64,000 nt of DNA from Mangrovibacterium diazotrophicum (GCF_003610535.1 NZ_RAPN01000001.1:2901320-2965319); one strand, 5' to 3'; shown: positions 9,140-18,695, counted from the stretch's first letter. Numbers and translations are program-made. The notes: a model not told the origin generated them from the letters alone.

Positions 9140-10489
9140 ATGAAATTACGCAATACCATCCTTGTTGTTTGTTGCCTTGGGCTTCTTGTCTCGTGCGAGA
9201 CGAATGAATTGGCACAATACGCGTCGAATGATCGGGTGAAGCCCTATTACGAACCGGCTCCATTCGGTATGTCATACATAGACCGGGGAAGTGTTGTAAT
9301 TGGTCCCGACGACGAAATCTACCAGGAAAACACCGAAGCCAAACGCGTATCGGTAGAGGCCTTCTGGATGGATGAAACAGAAATCACTAACAATGAATAC
9401 CGGCAATTCGTCTACTGGGTTCGTGACTCCATAGCACGCACAATGCTCTCGGAACAGTTTCCCGAATTCATGCGAACTGAAGACGAACGAGACAATCCGT
9501 TGGATTACCCCCACCTGAACTGGGAAGATCCCATTGAATGGGACAACCCCGACTTTCAGGAAGCATTGCAGGATTTGTACCTCGAAGCTGATGACCGTGT
9601 ATTCTTCCAAAAATCAATCGACGCCCGCAAACTAATTTACAACTACCAGTGGGTGGATTACCAACAAGCAGCTGAAAGTCGAAACAAGTATAACTTCGAA
9701 ACTCAATCGTATAATGGTACGGTAACCGATATCGATGGAAATGTGATACCAATTGCGAACCGAAAGTCATTTGTTTTCAACGAAACGACCCCTGTCTATC
9801 CGGATACACTTTGCTGGGTTCGCGACTTTACCTACTCGTACAACGACCCCATGACTGAAAAGTATTTTTGGCACGTGGCTTTCGATGATTACCCACTCGT
9901 AGGTGTAACCTGGCAACAAGCCAACGCCTTTTGTAACTGGCGGACTAAAATATTTAACGACTACCAACGTCAATCTAACAGTGTCGACGTATTCGACTAT
10001 CGGCTTCCGACTGAAGTGGAATGGGAATATGCTGCGCGCGGTGGTGTAGAACGAACCCTGTATCCTTGGGGAAGCTACTACATCCGGAACCAAATGGGAT
10101 GCTTTATTGCCAACTTTAAACCACGCCGTGGAAACTACGTGGCCGACAGCAACCACTCTACGACTACTATGCCTGTAGGGAGTTATGCGCCAAATAACAA
10201 AAGACTTTACGATATGGCCGGAAACGTGGCCGAATGGACAAGTACTGCGTTCCACGAATCAGCATACGAATATATGAGCGACTTCAATCCGAATGTTCAG
10301 TATGCTGCCCGTCCGGACGATCCGCCGGTACTGAAACGAAAAGTTATTCGCGGTGGTTCCTGGAAAGACGTTGCCTACTTCTTGCGAAACGGCACCAGAA
10401 GCTTCGAATACCAGGATTCTGCCAAATCGTATATTGGTTTCCGTTGTGTAAAAACGTCTTTCGTAGACGAGTTTAAACTGAAAAAATAA
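9140..10489 (+). CDS. Second GldK-like T9SS lipoprotein (gldK paralogue)
   Basis: A 449-residue lipoprotein with lipobox LLVSC (Cys19) and the same SUMF1-like fold as gldK at 4076. By eye, long blocks match closely: EPAPFGMSYIDRGS, FWMDETEITNNEYRQF, RDSIARTML, WDNPDF, RDFTYSYND, RLPTEVEWEYAARGG and MAGNVAEWT. It is closer in length and sequence to GldK than to the longer lipoprotein GldJ, so it looks like a tandem duplication of gldK. It lies beyond the gldN terminator, so its expression is likely separate. It could replace or mix with GldK in the ring or serve a subset of substrates; neither is shown by the sequence. Confidence 0.85.
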   Translation: MKLRNTILVVCCLGLLVSCETNELAQYASNDRVKPYYEPAPFGMSYIDRGSVVIGPDDEIYQENTEAKRVSVEAFWMDETEITNNEYRQFVYWVRDSIARTMLSEQFPEFMRTEDERDNPLDYPHLNWEDPIEWDNPDFQEALQDLYLEADDRVFFQKSIDARKLIYNYQWVDYQQAAESRNKYNFETQSYNGTVTDIDGNVIPIANRKSFVFNETTPVYPDTLCWVRDFTYSYNDPMTEKYFWHVAFDDYPLVGVTWQQANAFCNWRTKIFNDYQRQSNSVDVFDYRLPTEVEWEYAARGGVERTLYPWGSYYIRNQMGCFIANFKPRRGNYVADSNHSTTTMPVGSYAPNNKRLYDMAGNVAEWTSTAFHESAYEYMSDFNPNVQYAARPDDPPVLKRKVIRGGSWKDVAYFLRNGTRSFEYQDSAKSYIGFRCVKTSFVDEFKLKK

Positions 10490-10612
10490 CATTACCCATT
10501 ACGATCTATTTTCCAGACGATTACACAAAGGTGAGAATTTGAATTAACGAATTATTCATAAAAAACAATGGTTAATTTCGATTAATTTAACAATTTTCAG
10601 ACAAGTTTGCCT

Positions 10613-10620
10613 TATATTTG
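10613..10620 (+). promoter_or_regulatory. Candidate -7 promoter element of module A
   Basis: TATATTTG fits the Bacteroidota TAnnTTTG consensus. It lies 51 bases before the TTCAG of the leader element, close to the spacing at the other two copies (53 and 72). The -33 element is not clear. Confidence 0.5.
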
Positions 10621-10670
10621 GAGAACCAAACGTGCGAGAAAAATCAGATAAATAATCTATCTTTTTTCTA

Positions 10671-10711
10671 TTCAGAAGCTCCCCAACGCTGTAACTGAAT
10701 CGGCGAAGCCG
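10671..10711 (+). promoter_or_regulatory. Leader element, copy A (proposed antiterminator recognition site)
   Basis: TTCAG at 10671, GTAACTGA at 10691-10698, a 3-nt gap, then GGCGAAGCC at 10702-10710. The end can fold as CGGC-GAA-GCCG. The same order and near-identical spacing recur at 24561 and 49750. Lies 105 bases before the first gene of module A. Function as a UpxY/RfaH-type site is inferred. Confidence 0.6.
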
Positions 10712-10815
10712 TAGGAGCAATCAGCTTTAATCATCATTCCACAACTCTTTTCAAATTTGCAGAAATAAACTTCTGTGACTATACGTATCTGTACTATTCT
10801 TATTCAAAAATATAG

Positions 10816-12375
10816 ATGAGTGTCGCAAATCGAGTCATTAAAAATACTGGGTTTCTCTACGCAAAAATGGGGATTACCATTTTTATTTCGCTGTATACAA
10901 CCCGACTTATCCTAAACGCATTAGGAGCAGAAGACTATGGTATATTCAACGTAGTGGGTGGTGCAATTGCTATGCTAGGATTTCTGCATGTCGCCATGGC
11001 CAGCGCAACCCAGCGTTTCATGTCCTATTCTGAAGGAGAAGGCAATCAAAACAAACAAAAAAGTATATTTAATATCAGCATCATCCTACATGTGTCGATA
11101 GCGATAATCGTCGCTTTGGCCTTACTGATAGCAGGTTACTTCTTTTTCAATGGAGGACTAAATATTCCGACAGAACGGATAAATGCAGCAAAAAGCATTT
11201 ACTATTTCATGATTGTGAGCACAGCTATTACGATCATTGGAGTCCCGTACGAAGCAGTACTGAACGCTCATGAAAACATGCTTTACTTCTCCATAGTTGG
11301 TGTTCTCGAATCAATATTAAAGCTAATTGTCGCAATTACCGTCGTATACACACTCAAAGACAAACTTGTAGTATATGGAGTACTGATGGCGGGGGTTGCA
11401 TCTCTGTCGACTCTGTTAATGGGAACATACTGTCACAAAATGTATAGTGAATGTAGTTTTCATCCATTACGTTATTGGAATAAACATTTGATGTTGTCAA
11501 TGACGAAATTTGCAGGCTGGAATTTTCTAGTTGTAAGTTCGTCTATGATTTCACAATACGGTTTGAGTATTGTACTAAACAACTTTTGGGGAACGATTCT
11601 TAACGCGGCACAAGGGATTGCAAACCAAATATCGGGTCAATTGATGGCCTTCTCCAACACAATGATGACCGCACTGAATCCTGTGATTGCGAAGAGTGCA
11701 GGGAGTGGACAACGAAATATGATGCTTACTGCATCTATGACAGGTGCGAAATTTTCATTTCTACTGCTTGCATTTTTTGCTGTCCCATTTATAATTGAAG
11801 CCCCCTTTATACTTGGATTTTGGCTTAAAGAGGTGCCAGAATGGGCTATTCTATTTACTCGATTGCAACTACTAAGAAGTCTTACCGAGCAGCTCACTGT
11901 AATGATATCTGGTACAATTTCGGCACATGGTGACATCAAAAAATATTCAATCGCCAAGAGTGTTTTAAATATATTACCGATCATCTTAACGATCATCCTT
12001 TTTATGTTGGGGTACCCACCTTATTATTTGTACATTACATGGATATCATGCTGGGGGATCCTAGGAGGTATAACAATACTTTATTTTTCAAATAGAAACT
12101 GCGGACTAAGCTACAAAGAATATCTCTCGAAAGTATTTTTGCCGGCGCTCGTAAGCCTTTCAATCATGGGCTTAGCGGGTGCAATACCGCTCGCTTTGAT
12201 GGATCAGGGGTTTATGCGTTTGATTACCATCTCTGCATTTACCTCGGCCGCTTTCGTCACCACTTATTTCGCGCTTTTTGTTACGAACGACGAAAAAAAT
12301 ATATTGACATCCATCTGGTCAGTCATCAAGGTCAAACTATTTGGCCGAAAAATCAATATTGACTCAATCACTTAA
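10816..12375 (+). CDS. Polysaccharide flippase (Wzx-like, MOP superfamily)
   Basis: A 519-residue polytopic membrane protein with about 12-14 hydrophobic helices and no signal peptide. The N-terminus (NTGFLYAKMGITIFISLYTT, then ALGAEDYGIFNVVGG) is the typical start of Bacteroidota oligosaccharide flippases of the MATE/MOP superfamily. These move lipid-linked repeat units from the inner to the outer face of the cytoplasmic membrane. First gene of module A. The next gene is a clear sister, with matching blocks such as TQRFMSY and NAHENML, so the pair arose by duplication or two lipid-linked products are made here. Substrate unknown. Confidence 0.9.
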   Translation: MSVANRVIKNTGFLYAKMGITIFISLYTTRLILNALGAEDYGIFNVVGGAIAMLGFLHVAMASATQRFMSYSEGEGNQNKQKSIFNISIILHVSIAIIVALALLIAGYFFFNGGLNIPTERINAAKSIYYFMIVSTAITIIGVPYEAVLNAHENMLYFSIVGVLESILKLIVAITVVYTLKDKLVVYGVLMAGVASLSTLLMGTYCHKMYSECSFHPLRYWNKHLMLSMTKFAGWNFLVVSSSMISQYGLSIVLNNFWGTILNAAQGIANQISGQLMAFSNTMMTALNPVIAKSAGSGQRNMMLTASMTGAKFSFLLLAFFAVPFIIEAPFILGFWLKEVPEWAILFTRLQLLRSLTEQLTVMISGTISAHGDIKKYSIAKSVLNILPIILTIILFMLGYPPYYLYITWISCWGILGGITILYFSNRNCGLSYKEYLSKVFLPALVSLSIMGLAGAIPLALMDQGFMRLITISAFTSAAFVTTYFALFVTNDEKNILTSIWSVIKVKLFGRKINIDSIT

Positions 12376-12386
12376 AATTTAATTCA

Positions 12387-13940
12387 ATGGGAGCCGCGAA
12401 ACGAGTAGCAATGAATACCGGATTTCTTTACGCCAGAATGGCCATCACGGTATTTATCTCACTCTATTCAACACGACTTGTTCTGGCAGCCTTGGGCGAA
12501 ACCGACTACGGTATTTTCAATGTCGTCGGTGGAGCAATCGCGATGTTAACATTCCTGAACATCGCTATGACAACTGCCACGCAGCGATTTATGTCCTATG
12601 CTCAGGGAGAGAAAGATGCAGAAAAGCAAAAATACATTTTCAATGCATCCATCATATTACACATCGGAATATCTATTCTGGTTGTAGCCTTGTTAGAAGC
12701 TGCATCCTATTTCCTTTTTAACGGTATACTCGAAATACCACAAGAGCGGGTCTCGGTTGCCAAGATTGTCTATCAAATCACTTTGATCAGCACTTTCTTC
12801 ATGATTATTTCCGTTCCGTATGACGCAGTGATCAACGCACACGAGAATATGCTGTTTGTCGCAGTATTGGGAATATTTGAAGCAGTAATTAAGTTGGCAA
12901 TTGCTTATTATATAACATTCACAGTTCACGATAAACTTAAGATGTACGGCGTTCTGATGGTCGCCCTTCCTGTTTTTATTCTGCTGGTGAGAAGTATCTA
13001 CTGCCATCGAAAGTATGCTGAAGTCATACTGAACCCCAGAAAATACTCAAACAAAGCCTTACTCAAGGAGATGACAAGCTTTGCTGGCTGGTCACTCTTG
13101 GATAGCTCCGCCAGCATCATATCCATGCAAGGTATCTCGATCCTCATCAATTCCTTCTTTGGCGTGGTTGTAAACGCAGCTCAAGGAATCACCAATCAAG
13201 TGTCAGGCCAGTTAATGGCTTTTTCCACTACAATGCTAAAAGCGCTTAACCCGGTGATTGTAAAAAGCGAAGGTGAAAAGAACAGGGATAATATGCTAAA
13301 AGCATCCCTAACCGGAAATAAGATATCCTTCTTCCTAATGGCTATCTTATCGATCCCTGTTATCATAGAGATGCCGACGATCTTCAAATTTTGGCTAAAA
13401 GATGTTCCGGAGTACGCAATCGTATTCTGTCAATTAAATTTAGTACGTTCAATGTTGAGCCAATTAACAATTACCTTCCCAACAGCAATTGGGGCGACTG
13501 GTAAAATAAAGCAATTTAGCTTCTGGAATTCAATCATCTTTATTTTGCTGCTACCCGCAAGTTATATTGCGTTCAAATTCGGAGCACCTCCTCCGGCTAT
13601 CTATGTAAATCTGCTGCTCATGAGCATGGGGTTGTCCGCGTGCCGGGTTTACTATACGCATAAAATATGCAATCTGGATGTCAATGATTTCCTCAAAAAC
13701 GTGTTATTGAAAAGCATTCTAACTGCAGCACTTATCTATATTGTGGGCAGTTTACCCAGCCTGTTTCTGGAAGAAGGCCTGTTCAGAGTAATCCTAACGA
13801 TAGCAGTTTCTGGTGTATCATCATTAATAATCATATTTAGTGTCGGATTGAATGAGAAAGAACGTCAATTGATTAAAAATGGGATTTCGGCGGTTCTGGG
13901 AAAGATTCGAAGAAAAACGGCACAGAGCATAACAAACTAA
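12387..13940 (+). CDS. Polysaccharide flippase (Wzx-like), sister of preceding gene
   Basis: A 517-residue multi-helix membrane protein beginning NTGFLYARMAITVFISLYST and ALGETDYGIFNVVGGAIAML. It is closely related along its whole length to the gene 11 bp upstream and less so to the flippases at 31457 and 51798. It exports lipid-linked glycan repeats across the cytoplasmic membrane. Both copies look intact, with the central NAAQGI(A/T)NQ(I/V)SGQLMAF block present in each. Followed after 13 bp by a pyruvyltransferase-family gene, so the three are probably translated from one message. Confidence 0.9.
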   Translation: MGAAKRVAMNTGFLYARMAITVFISLYSTRLVLAALGETDYGIFNVVGGAIAMLTFLNIAMTTATQRFMSYAQGEKDAEKQKYIFNASIILHIGISILVVALLEAASYFLFNGILEIPQERVSVAKIVYQITLISTFFMIISVPYDAVINAHENMLFVAVLGIFEAVIKLAIAYYITFTVHDKLKMYGVLMVALPVFILLVRSIYCHRKYAEVILNPRKYSNKALLKEMTSFAGWSLLDSSASIISMQGISILINSFFGVVVNAAQGITNQVSGQLMAFSTTMLKALNPVIVKSEGEKNRDNMLKASLTGNKISFFLMAILSIPVIIEMPTIFKFWLKDVPEYAIVFCQLNLVRSMLSQLTITFPTAIGATGKIKQFSFWNSIIFILLLPASYIAFKFGAPPPAIYVNLLLMSMGLSACRVYYTHKICNLDVNDFLKNVLLKSILTAALIYIVGSLPSLFLEEGLFRVILTIAVSGVSSLIIIFSVGLNEKERQLIKNGISAVLGKIRRKTAQSITN

Positions 13941-13953
13941 AAAATATAGGCAC

Positions 13954-15036
13954 ATGAAAAATACGAAAATCGGAATCCTAACCCTGCCATTCAATTACAA
14001 CTACGGAGGGATTCTTCAAACATACGCATTACAACGCTTCCTGATTGCAAACGGATACGACACCTACCATATTTACAGAGATTTTCCTGAAAAAAATAAA
14101 GCGACTCAAATCATAAAGGATCTCATCAAATTAATAATTGGCAAGAATAAAAAAACGCGTTTTGAAGGCACACTTATCCGAAAGTTTTTTGATGAGAAAG
14201 TCGTACCCAAAACCCATCGGATAAGAACCTTGTCGGATCTAAAGAAACTTCATAAATACGGGTTCACAACATTTATAGTCGGCAGCGACCAAGTTTGGAG
14301 AAAAGCATGTATTTACGGAGATTTGAAAACGAACTATTTCCTTGATTTCCCGAAAGATGATGTAAACAGGATATCGTACGCGGCATCGTTCGGTGTCGAC
14401 AACTGGGAGTTCACCTCGGAGGAAACGGTCAAACTTAAAACACTGTTGCAAAAATTCAGTGCGGTTTCAGTTCGGGAAAACTCCGGGATAAAGCTTTGTG
14501 AAGAACATATGGGAGTGGCCGCAAACCACGTACCAGACCCAGTGTGGCTCTTGAAGGCGGAAGACTATAGACAACTTATAGCGCAGGAATCCGAGCGAAC
14601 TGAAGTTAATGGAGAGTGCCTGGCTTACGTACTAGATAGTACCGACGAGAAGAAAAAAATCATCCAGGATGCAGCCGAAAAACTAGGCTACCAAACATTT
14701 ACGATAAGTTACGGCAACAACGGAGTCAAACCCTCGGTCATAACCTGGTTAAAGGCTTTTGCTGAAGCGAAATTTGTAGTCACCGATTCCTTCCATGGAT
14801 GTGTCTTTTCAATCCTGTTTAACAAGCCATTTCTTGTAATCGGGAACATAACCCGAGGTCTATCAAGATTTAGTTCTGTATTGAGCGAATTAAACCTTGA
14901 AAACCGAATGATATTCACAGAAAAAGATGACTACCTTGCCATAGTTGGAAAACCAATTGATTGGGATACCATCAACAAAGAGATTGAAGAAAAAAGAGCA
15001 AAAGCCCGAAACTTCATATTTTCTTCGATCAAATAG
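13954..15036 (+). CDS. Polysaccharide pyruvyl transferase family protein (SFHG type)
   Basis: A 360-residue cytoplasmic protein of the CsaB/WcaK-like pyruvyltransferase superfamily. Visible marks are the N-terminal NYGGILQTYALQRFL, GSDQVWRK near residue 110, the YFLDF and SYAASFG strands, VSVRENSG, the PDPVWLL block and the C-terminal TDSFHGCVFSILFNKPF. Characterised members add a pyruvate ketal to a sugar, or are sugar transferases of the same fold. The acceptor cannot be told from sequence. It sits between flippase and glycan-assembly genes, so a tailoring or transfer step on the repeat unit is likely. Confidence 0.85.
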   Translation: MKNTKIGILTLPFNYNYGGILQTYALQRFLIANGYDTYHIYRDFPEKNKATQIIKDLIKLIIGKNKKTRFEGTLIRKFFDEKVVPKTHRIRTLSDLKKLHKYGFTTFIVGSDQVWRKACIYGDLKTNYFLDFPKDDVNRISYAASFGVDNWEFTSEETVKLKTLLQKFSAVSVRENSGIKLCEEHMGVAANHVPDPVWLLKAEDYRQLIAQESERTEVNGECLAYVLDSTDEKKKIIQDAAEKLGYQTFTISYGNNGVKPSVITWLKAFAEAKFVVTDSFHGCVFSILFNKPFLVIGNITRGLSRFSSVLSELNLENRMIFTEKDDYLAIVGKPIDWDTINKEIEEKRAKARNFIFSSIK

Positions 15037-15133
15037 TACGAACACCGTTCGATGAAAAATATCATTAGTCAAATTTATTCAAATAACAGACCAATAGTCT
15101 GACGAACGAGTCTTACAAGATAACCCAGAACAA

Positions 15134-16099
15134 ATGAATAAATCGCAGATTACCACCTTGAAGCTACTCCGAAAAATCTACTCAAGCTTTTCTGGCAGAT
15201 CTGAATCAACAAAACCGGTTTCAGAAAGCGACCCTGATATAGTTTCCAACATCATTTCCGAAAAATTGACAAGTGGCTCACCGACGATGATTGCGCGGTA
15301 TGGTGCTTTTGAGTTGAAAACCGTAACCTGCTACATGGATCAGAAGACAAATGAAAATCGGTTAGTGAACTACTTAAAAGGAAAATCAGAAGGCTGGTGG
15401 TGGGACAGTGAATTGATAGCACACATGCAAAACAATGCTGGGTTTTTCCCCCCGACTGAAGAGAACCTAGCTCGTTTCAGCCAACTCATGATTAACGACA
15501 GCCAGTATGTGGACGTTTTGGGAAGCTGGCTACCCAGGGAGAAACGAATTGGCACACTCCCTGAAAACCACCTGAAAGTTGATCTGGAGCTTTTAAATCC
15601 ATTTTTCTCAGCAGCCCCATGGACAAAAGCCTTGGAAGAAAAAAAGGTCTTGATTGTTCATCCTTTTGTTCGTTCAATCAAAGAACAGTATCAACAAAAA
15701 GACAAAATATTCCCCAATGGACTACTCCCCAATTTTGACATGAAGATTATTCAGGCAGTACAAAGTATCGGTGGGCGCAATGACGACTTTCGTGATTGGT
15801 TCGAAGCGCTGGACTTCTTGAAACAGAAAATTGACGAACAAGATTTCGACATTTGCCTGCTGGGATGCGGCGCATATGGCTTTCCACTGGCTGCACATAT
15901 AAAGAGACTGGGGAAAAAAGCATTTCACTTGGGAGGAAGCCTTCAACTCCTGTTTGGCATAAGAGGAGCCCGATGGGAAAACCCCAACTACAACCCAATT
16001 TACAACTATTCAGCTTTAATGAATCAGTATTGGATTAGACCCCAAATGAACGAAACACCGTCAAATTCAAAAAAAGTTGAAAACGGATGTTATTGGTAA
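15134..16099 (+). CDS. Putative GT-D-fold glycosyltransferase-like protein
   Basis: A 321-residue soluble protein. The segment TMIARYGAFELK near residue 55 resembles the R-Y/F-G-x-x-E motif of GT-D (DUF1792) glycosyltransferases, and the C-terminal half ends with GAYGFPLAAHIKRLGKKAFH then LGGSLQLLFGIRGARW, a block I associate with polysaccharide-locus proteins of this kind. The canonical GDGE acidic motif is changed to GAFE, so catalysis is uncertain. No membrane segment. It stands alone with about 100 bp gaps on each side, within module A. Assignment is by motif memory only. Confidence 0.55.
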   Translation: MNKSQITTLKLLRKIYSSFSGRSESTKPVSESDPDIVSNIISEKLTSGSPTMIARYGAFELKTVTCYMDQKTNENRLVNYLKGKSEGWWWDSELIAHMQNNAGFFPPTEENLARFSQLMINDSQYVDVLGSWLPREKRIGTLPENHLKVDLELLNPFFSAAPWTKALEEKKVLIVHPFVRSIKEQYQQKDKIFPNGLLPNFDMKIIQAVQSIGGRNDDFRDWFEALDFLKQKIDEQDFDICLLGCGAYGFPLAAHIKRLGKKAFHLGGSLQLLFGIRGARWENPNYNPIYNYSALMNQYWIRPQMNETPSNSKKVENGCYW

Positions 16100-16224
16100 A
16101 CAATTTGTTCCTTTCATGAACGAACGAAACACTTCCATTCATCATACTAATTATCGATATGAGTTAAGTTCGACCCCTCAATACAACTTTTCACACACTG
16201 TGTGATTGTAATAAACGACCAACC

Positions 16225-17538
16225 ATGAAAACATACTATAACAAACTATTTCCAATATTGATAGTGTCTATTACTTTTACATCCGTTAACCAATGGAGTA
16301 AAATAGAAATTGGCAATACCGCTGTTACTATGGCGCTCTCTCTGTTTGTCATTATTCTTTGTGTCTTTTATTTTAAGCAATATTTCAAAAGTTTTTCGAA
16401 CCTAAAATATTTGACATTAAAATTATATTTCGCTTGGCTTGTAATCAGTGTTATTCGAGGCTGTATAATAGCTGAAAATTACTGGGAATGGAAACAGCTA
16501 ATGTCTGCATCCCTGGCATTATCACTCCCCATCTTGATTTTCCCATTTGATAATCCAATGCTACTCCACCGCGTTTTGAACAAGTGGTTCATTTACGCTA
16601 CTATAGCTTTCTTTGCTGTATTCATTTGGATCACCGGACGAGACGCAAAACATTATTACCTCGGGCCAATGTTACTTGTGGCATGCTTCATCCCTGCATT
16701 AAAACCAAAGTGGCAGATAGTTTTTCTTTTCTGTATCATATTGATGCTCATAGGTGACTTTGGAGCCCGAAGCCAAGTAATCAAAAGCGCCCTTGCTATT
16801 CTATTCTCGCTTTTCTTTCTATTACGAAAATTTATTAGCAACCGTCTTCTGAAAGTAAGCCATTGGTTGTTCTACATTCTACCAATTCTACTGCTCTACT
16901 TTGGTATAAGCGGAAAATTTAACGTTTTTGAGGACTTATCCAAGGATAATAAGTATGTTAGCAAGAAAGTCGTAAACGGTAAAGTTGTAAAAGAAAACTT
17001 AGCCGGAGACACACGAACTTTTATATATTATGAGGTCATTAGTTCAGCGATTAAACACAATTATGTGATCTTCGGAAGGACTCCCGCCAGAGGGAATGAT
17101 TCTAAACAATTTGGAGAAAAAATTGCAGAAGAACTAAAGACAGACAAGCAAGAAAGACATTCTAATGAAGTCTGTTTCCCAAACGTATTCACTTGGCTGG
17201 GACTAATAGGTATGTTATTGTATTGCTCGATGTATCTAACATCCTCTTATTTAGCAGTCTATAGATCAAACAATATCTACACTATGATTATTGGTGTATT
17301 TATTGCATTTCACTTTGCTTTCGGATGGATAGAGGATTTCAATCGTTTCGATATTTCGAATATCTCATTGTGGATGGCTATTGCTATAGGTTACTCTAAT
17401 AAATTTAGGTCTATGTCAAATCGCGAGTTTAAAATCTGGATTAAAACGATTTTCGCTACACGTCGCCCTAAAGCTAAACTCGTCTTCCTTTGGTCATTAA
17501 CAAAAGGCGACCAAATTAAATCGGTCTCAAACCACTGA
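16225..17538 (+). CDS. O-antigen/capsule polymerase candidate (Wzy-like)
   Basis: A 437-residue protein with about ten to twelve hydrophobic helices and one large polar loop (about residues 230-310, containing GDTRTFIYYEV and FGRTPARGND), the usual plan of Wzy/O-antigen ligase proteins. A basic tail ends the chain. Polymerases of this class join lipid-linked repeats on the outer face of the cytoplasmic membrane. Similar-plan genes occur at 30156 and 56469, so each polysaccharide module has its own candidate. Sequence conservation in this family is low, so function rests on topology and context. Confidence 0.75.
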   Translation: MKTYYNKLFPILIVSITFTSVNQWSKIEIGNTAVTMALSLFVIILCVFYFKQYFKSFSNLKYLTLKLYFAWLVISVIRGCIIAENYWEWKQLMSASLALSLPILIFPFDNPMLLHRVLNKWFIYATIAFFAVFIWITGRDAKHYYLGPMLLVACFIPALKPKWQIVFLFCIILMLIGDFGARSQVIKSALAILFSLFFLLRKFISNRLLKVSHWLFYILPILLLYFGISGKFNVFEDLSKDNKYVSKKVVNGKVVKENLAGDTRTFIYYEVISSAIKHNYVIFGRTPARGNDSKQFGEKIAEELKTDKQERHSNEVCFPNVFTWLGLIGMLLYCSMYLTSSYLAVYRSNNIYTMIIGVFIAFHFAFGWIEDFNRFDISNISLWMAIAIGYSNKFRSMSNREFKIWIKTIFATRRPKAKLVFLWSLTKGDQIKSVSNH

Positions 17539-17606
17539 TTAAGATACTTAACGAGAGATTAAATATTACTGATTCCTTACTTCAAAATCCAGTCAATATC
17601 TTTCCT

Positions 17607-18695
17607 ATGAAAATTGCATATACTTATCAAGGTATCACAAGCCACCGTATAGGAGGCGTATCAAGATATTTCTTCGAAATTATATCAAGATTGCAACCTC
17701 GCGCTGAAATATCTATTTTAGGCAAATATTCTAAGAATATTTATTTTGAGGGAATGATCGACAAAAGTGAATTCTTGAGAAACCTCAGATTTAAAGGTAA
17801 AGCAAAACTGGAATTTCTAATACAGGAGCATAATCAAAAAACACGACTCAGAAAACACAATTTTAACATTATACATCATACAGGGGAAGGTCTGAGTGTT
17901 TTCAAACAAAGTAATAATACTCCCGTTATAATCACGATCCATGACTTTATTCCCGAAATATTCAACTACCAACCGCATAGGATTAAGATCAGAGAACAAG
18001 CGATAAAAAATGCATCCGCAATTATATGTGTTAGTGAGAATACCAAGAAGGATTTATTAAACTTTTTTCCAAAAATTGAGCAAGAAAAGGTTCATGTAAT
18101 TTACCACGGTTTCACAAGCCAATCCAAACACTATTCCGAGAACAAATTAGGGAATTACATCCTCTACGTAGGAGCACGAACAGAATACAAAAACTTTGAA
18201 TATTTTACCCGAGCTATAGTGCCAGTACTAATAGAACATGACATTAAGTTGGTTTGTACAGGCCAACCTTTTAGTTCATATGAACTTGAACTGATTCAAT
18301 CGCTTGAAATTGGTACAAGAACTATTAATGTTGGATTTGTAGACGACAATACTTTAAACACTCTATACTACCATGCTCGTTGTTTTGTTTACCCTTCTCT
18401 CTACGAAGGATTCGGAATACCAATTTTAGAGGCCTTTGGCAACAGATGTCCAGTCTGCATCAGTGATACCTCCTGTTTCCCGGAAATAGCAGCTGATGCA
18501 GCTTGCTACTTCAACCCAAAAGACAAGAACTCGATCAAACAAAATCTTGAAAAAATTCTCACTGATGACTCATATCGACAAAAATTAATCGAAATAGGAA
18601 CCGAAAGATTGACTTTCTTTTCTTGGGACAAAGCGGCTAGCGAAACCCTAGAAATATACAAGAAGACTATTGAAAACGCCAGCAAAATTGACTAG
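17607..18695 (+). CDS. Glycosyltransferase family 4 (GT-B fold)
   Basis: A 362-residue cytoplasmic protein with the N-terminal acceptor half beginning YTYQGITSHRIGGVSRYFFE and a C-terminal donor half with the GT4 signature YEGFGIPILEAFG (the E-x7-E pair) and VGARTEYKNFEYF just before it. It would transfer a sugar from an activated nucleotide donor onto the lipid-linked repeat. The gene lies 68 bp after the Wzy candidate and 33 bp before a second GT4. Sugar and linkage unknown. Confidence 0.88.
   Translation: MKIAYTYQGITSHRIGGVSRYFFEIISRLQPRAEISILGKYSKNIYFEGMIDKSEFLRNLRFKGKAKLEFLIQEHNQKTRLRKHNFNIIHHTGEGLSVFKQSNNTPVIITIHDFIPEIFNYQPHRIKIREQAIKNASAIICVSENTKKDLLNFFPKIEQEKVHVIYHGFTSQSKHYSENKLGNYILYVGARTEYKNFEYFTRAIVPVLIEHDIKLVCTGQPFSSYELELIQSLEIGTRTINVGFVDDNTLNTLYYHARCFVYPSLYEGFGIPILEAFGNRCPVCISDTSCFPEIAADAACYFNPKDKNSIKQNLEKILTDDSYRQKLIEIGTERLTFFSWDKAASETLEIYKKTIENASKID

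Larger units (their letters stand above)
10490..10815 (+). other. Non-coding leader region of polysaccharide module A
   Basis: No gene is seen. It holds a promoter-like TATATTTG and one copy of the leader element shared with two other places in the window. The long untranslated stretch before the first flippase gene (about 195 bases from the promoter-like site) is unusual for this genome and fits a regulated leader RNA. Confidence 0.7.

Noticed and set aside
10490-10815. Invertible promoter of the Bacteroides capsule type
   Set aside because: No flanking inverted repeats were found around the promoter-like site, nor around those at 24500 and 49671, and no site-specific recombinase gene is in the window.
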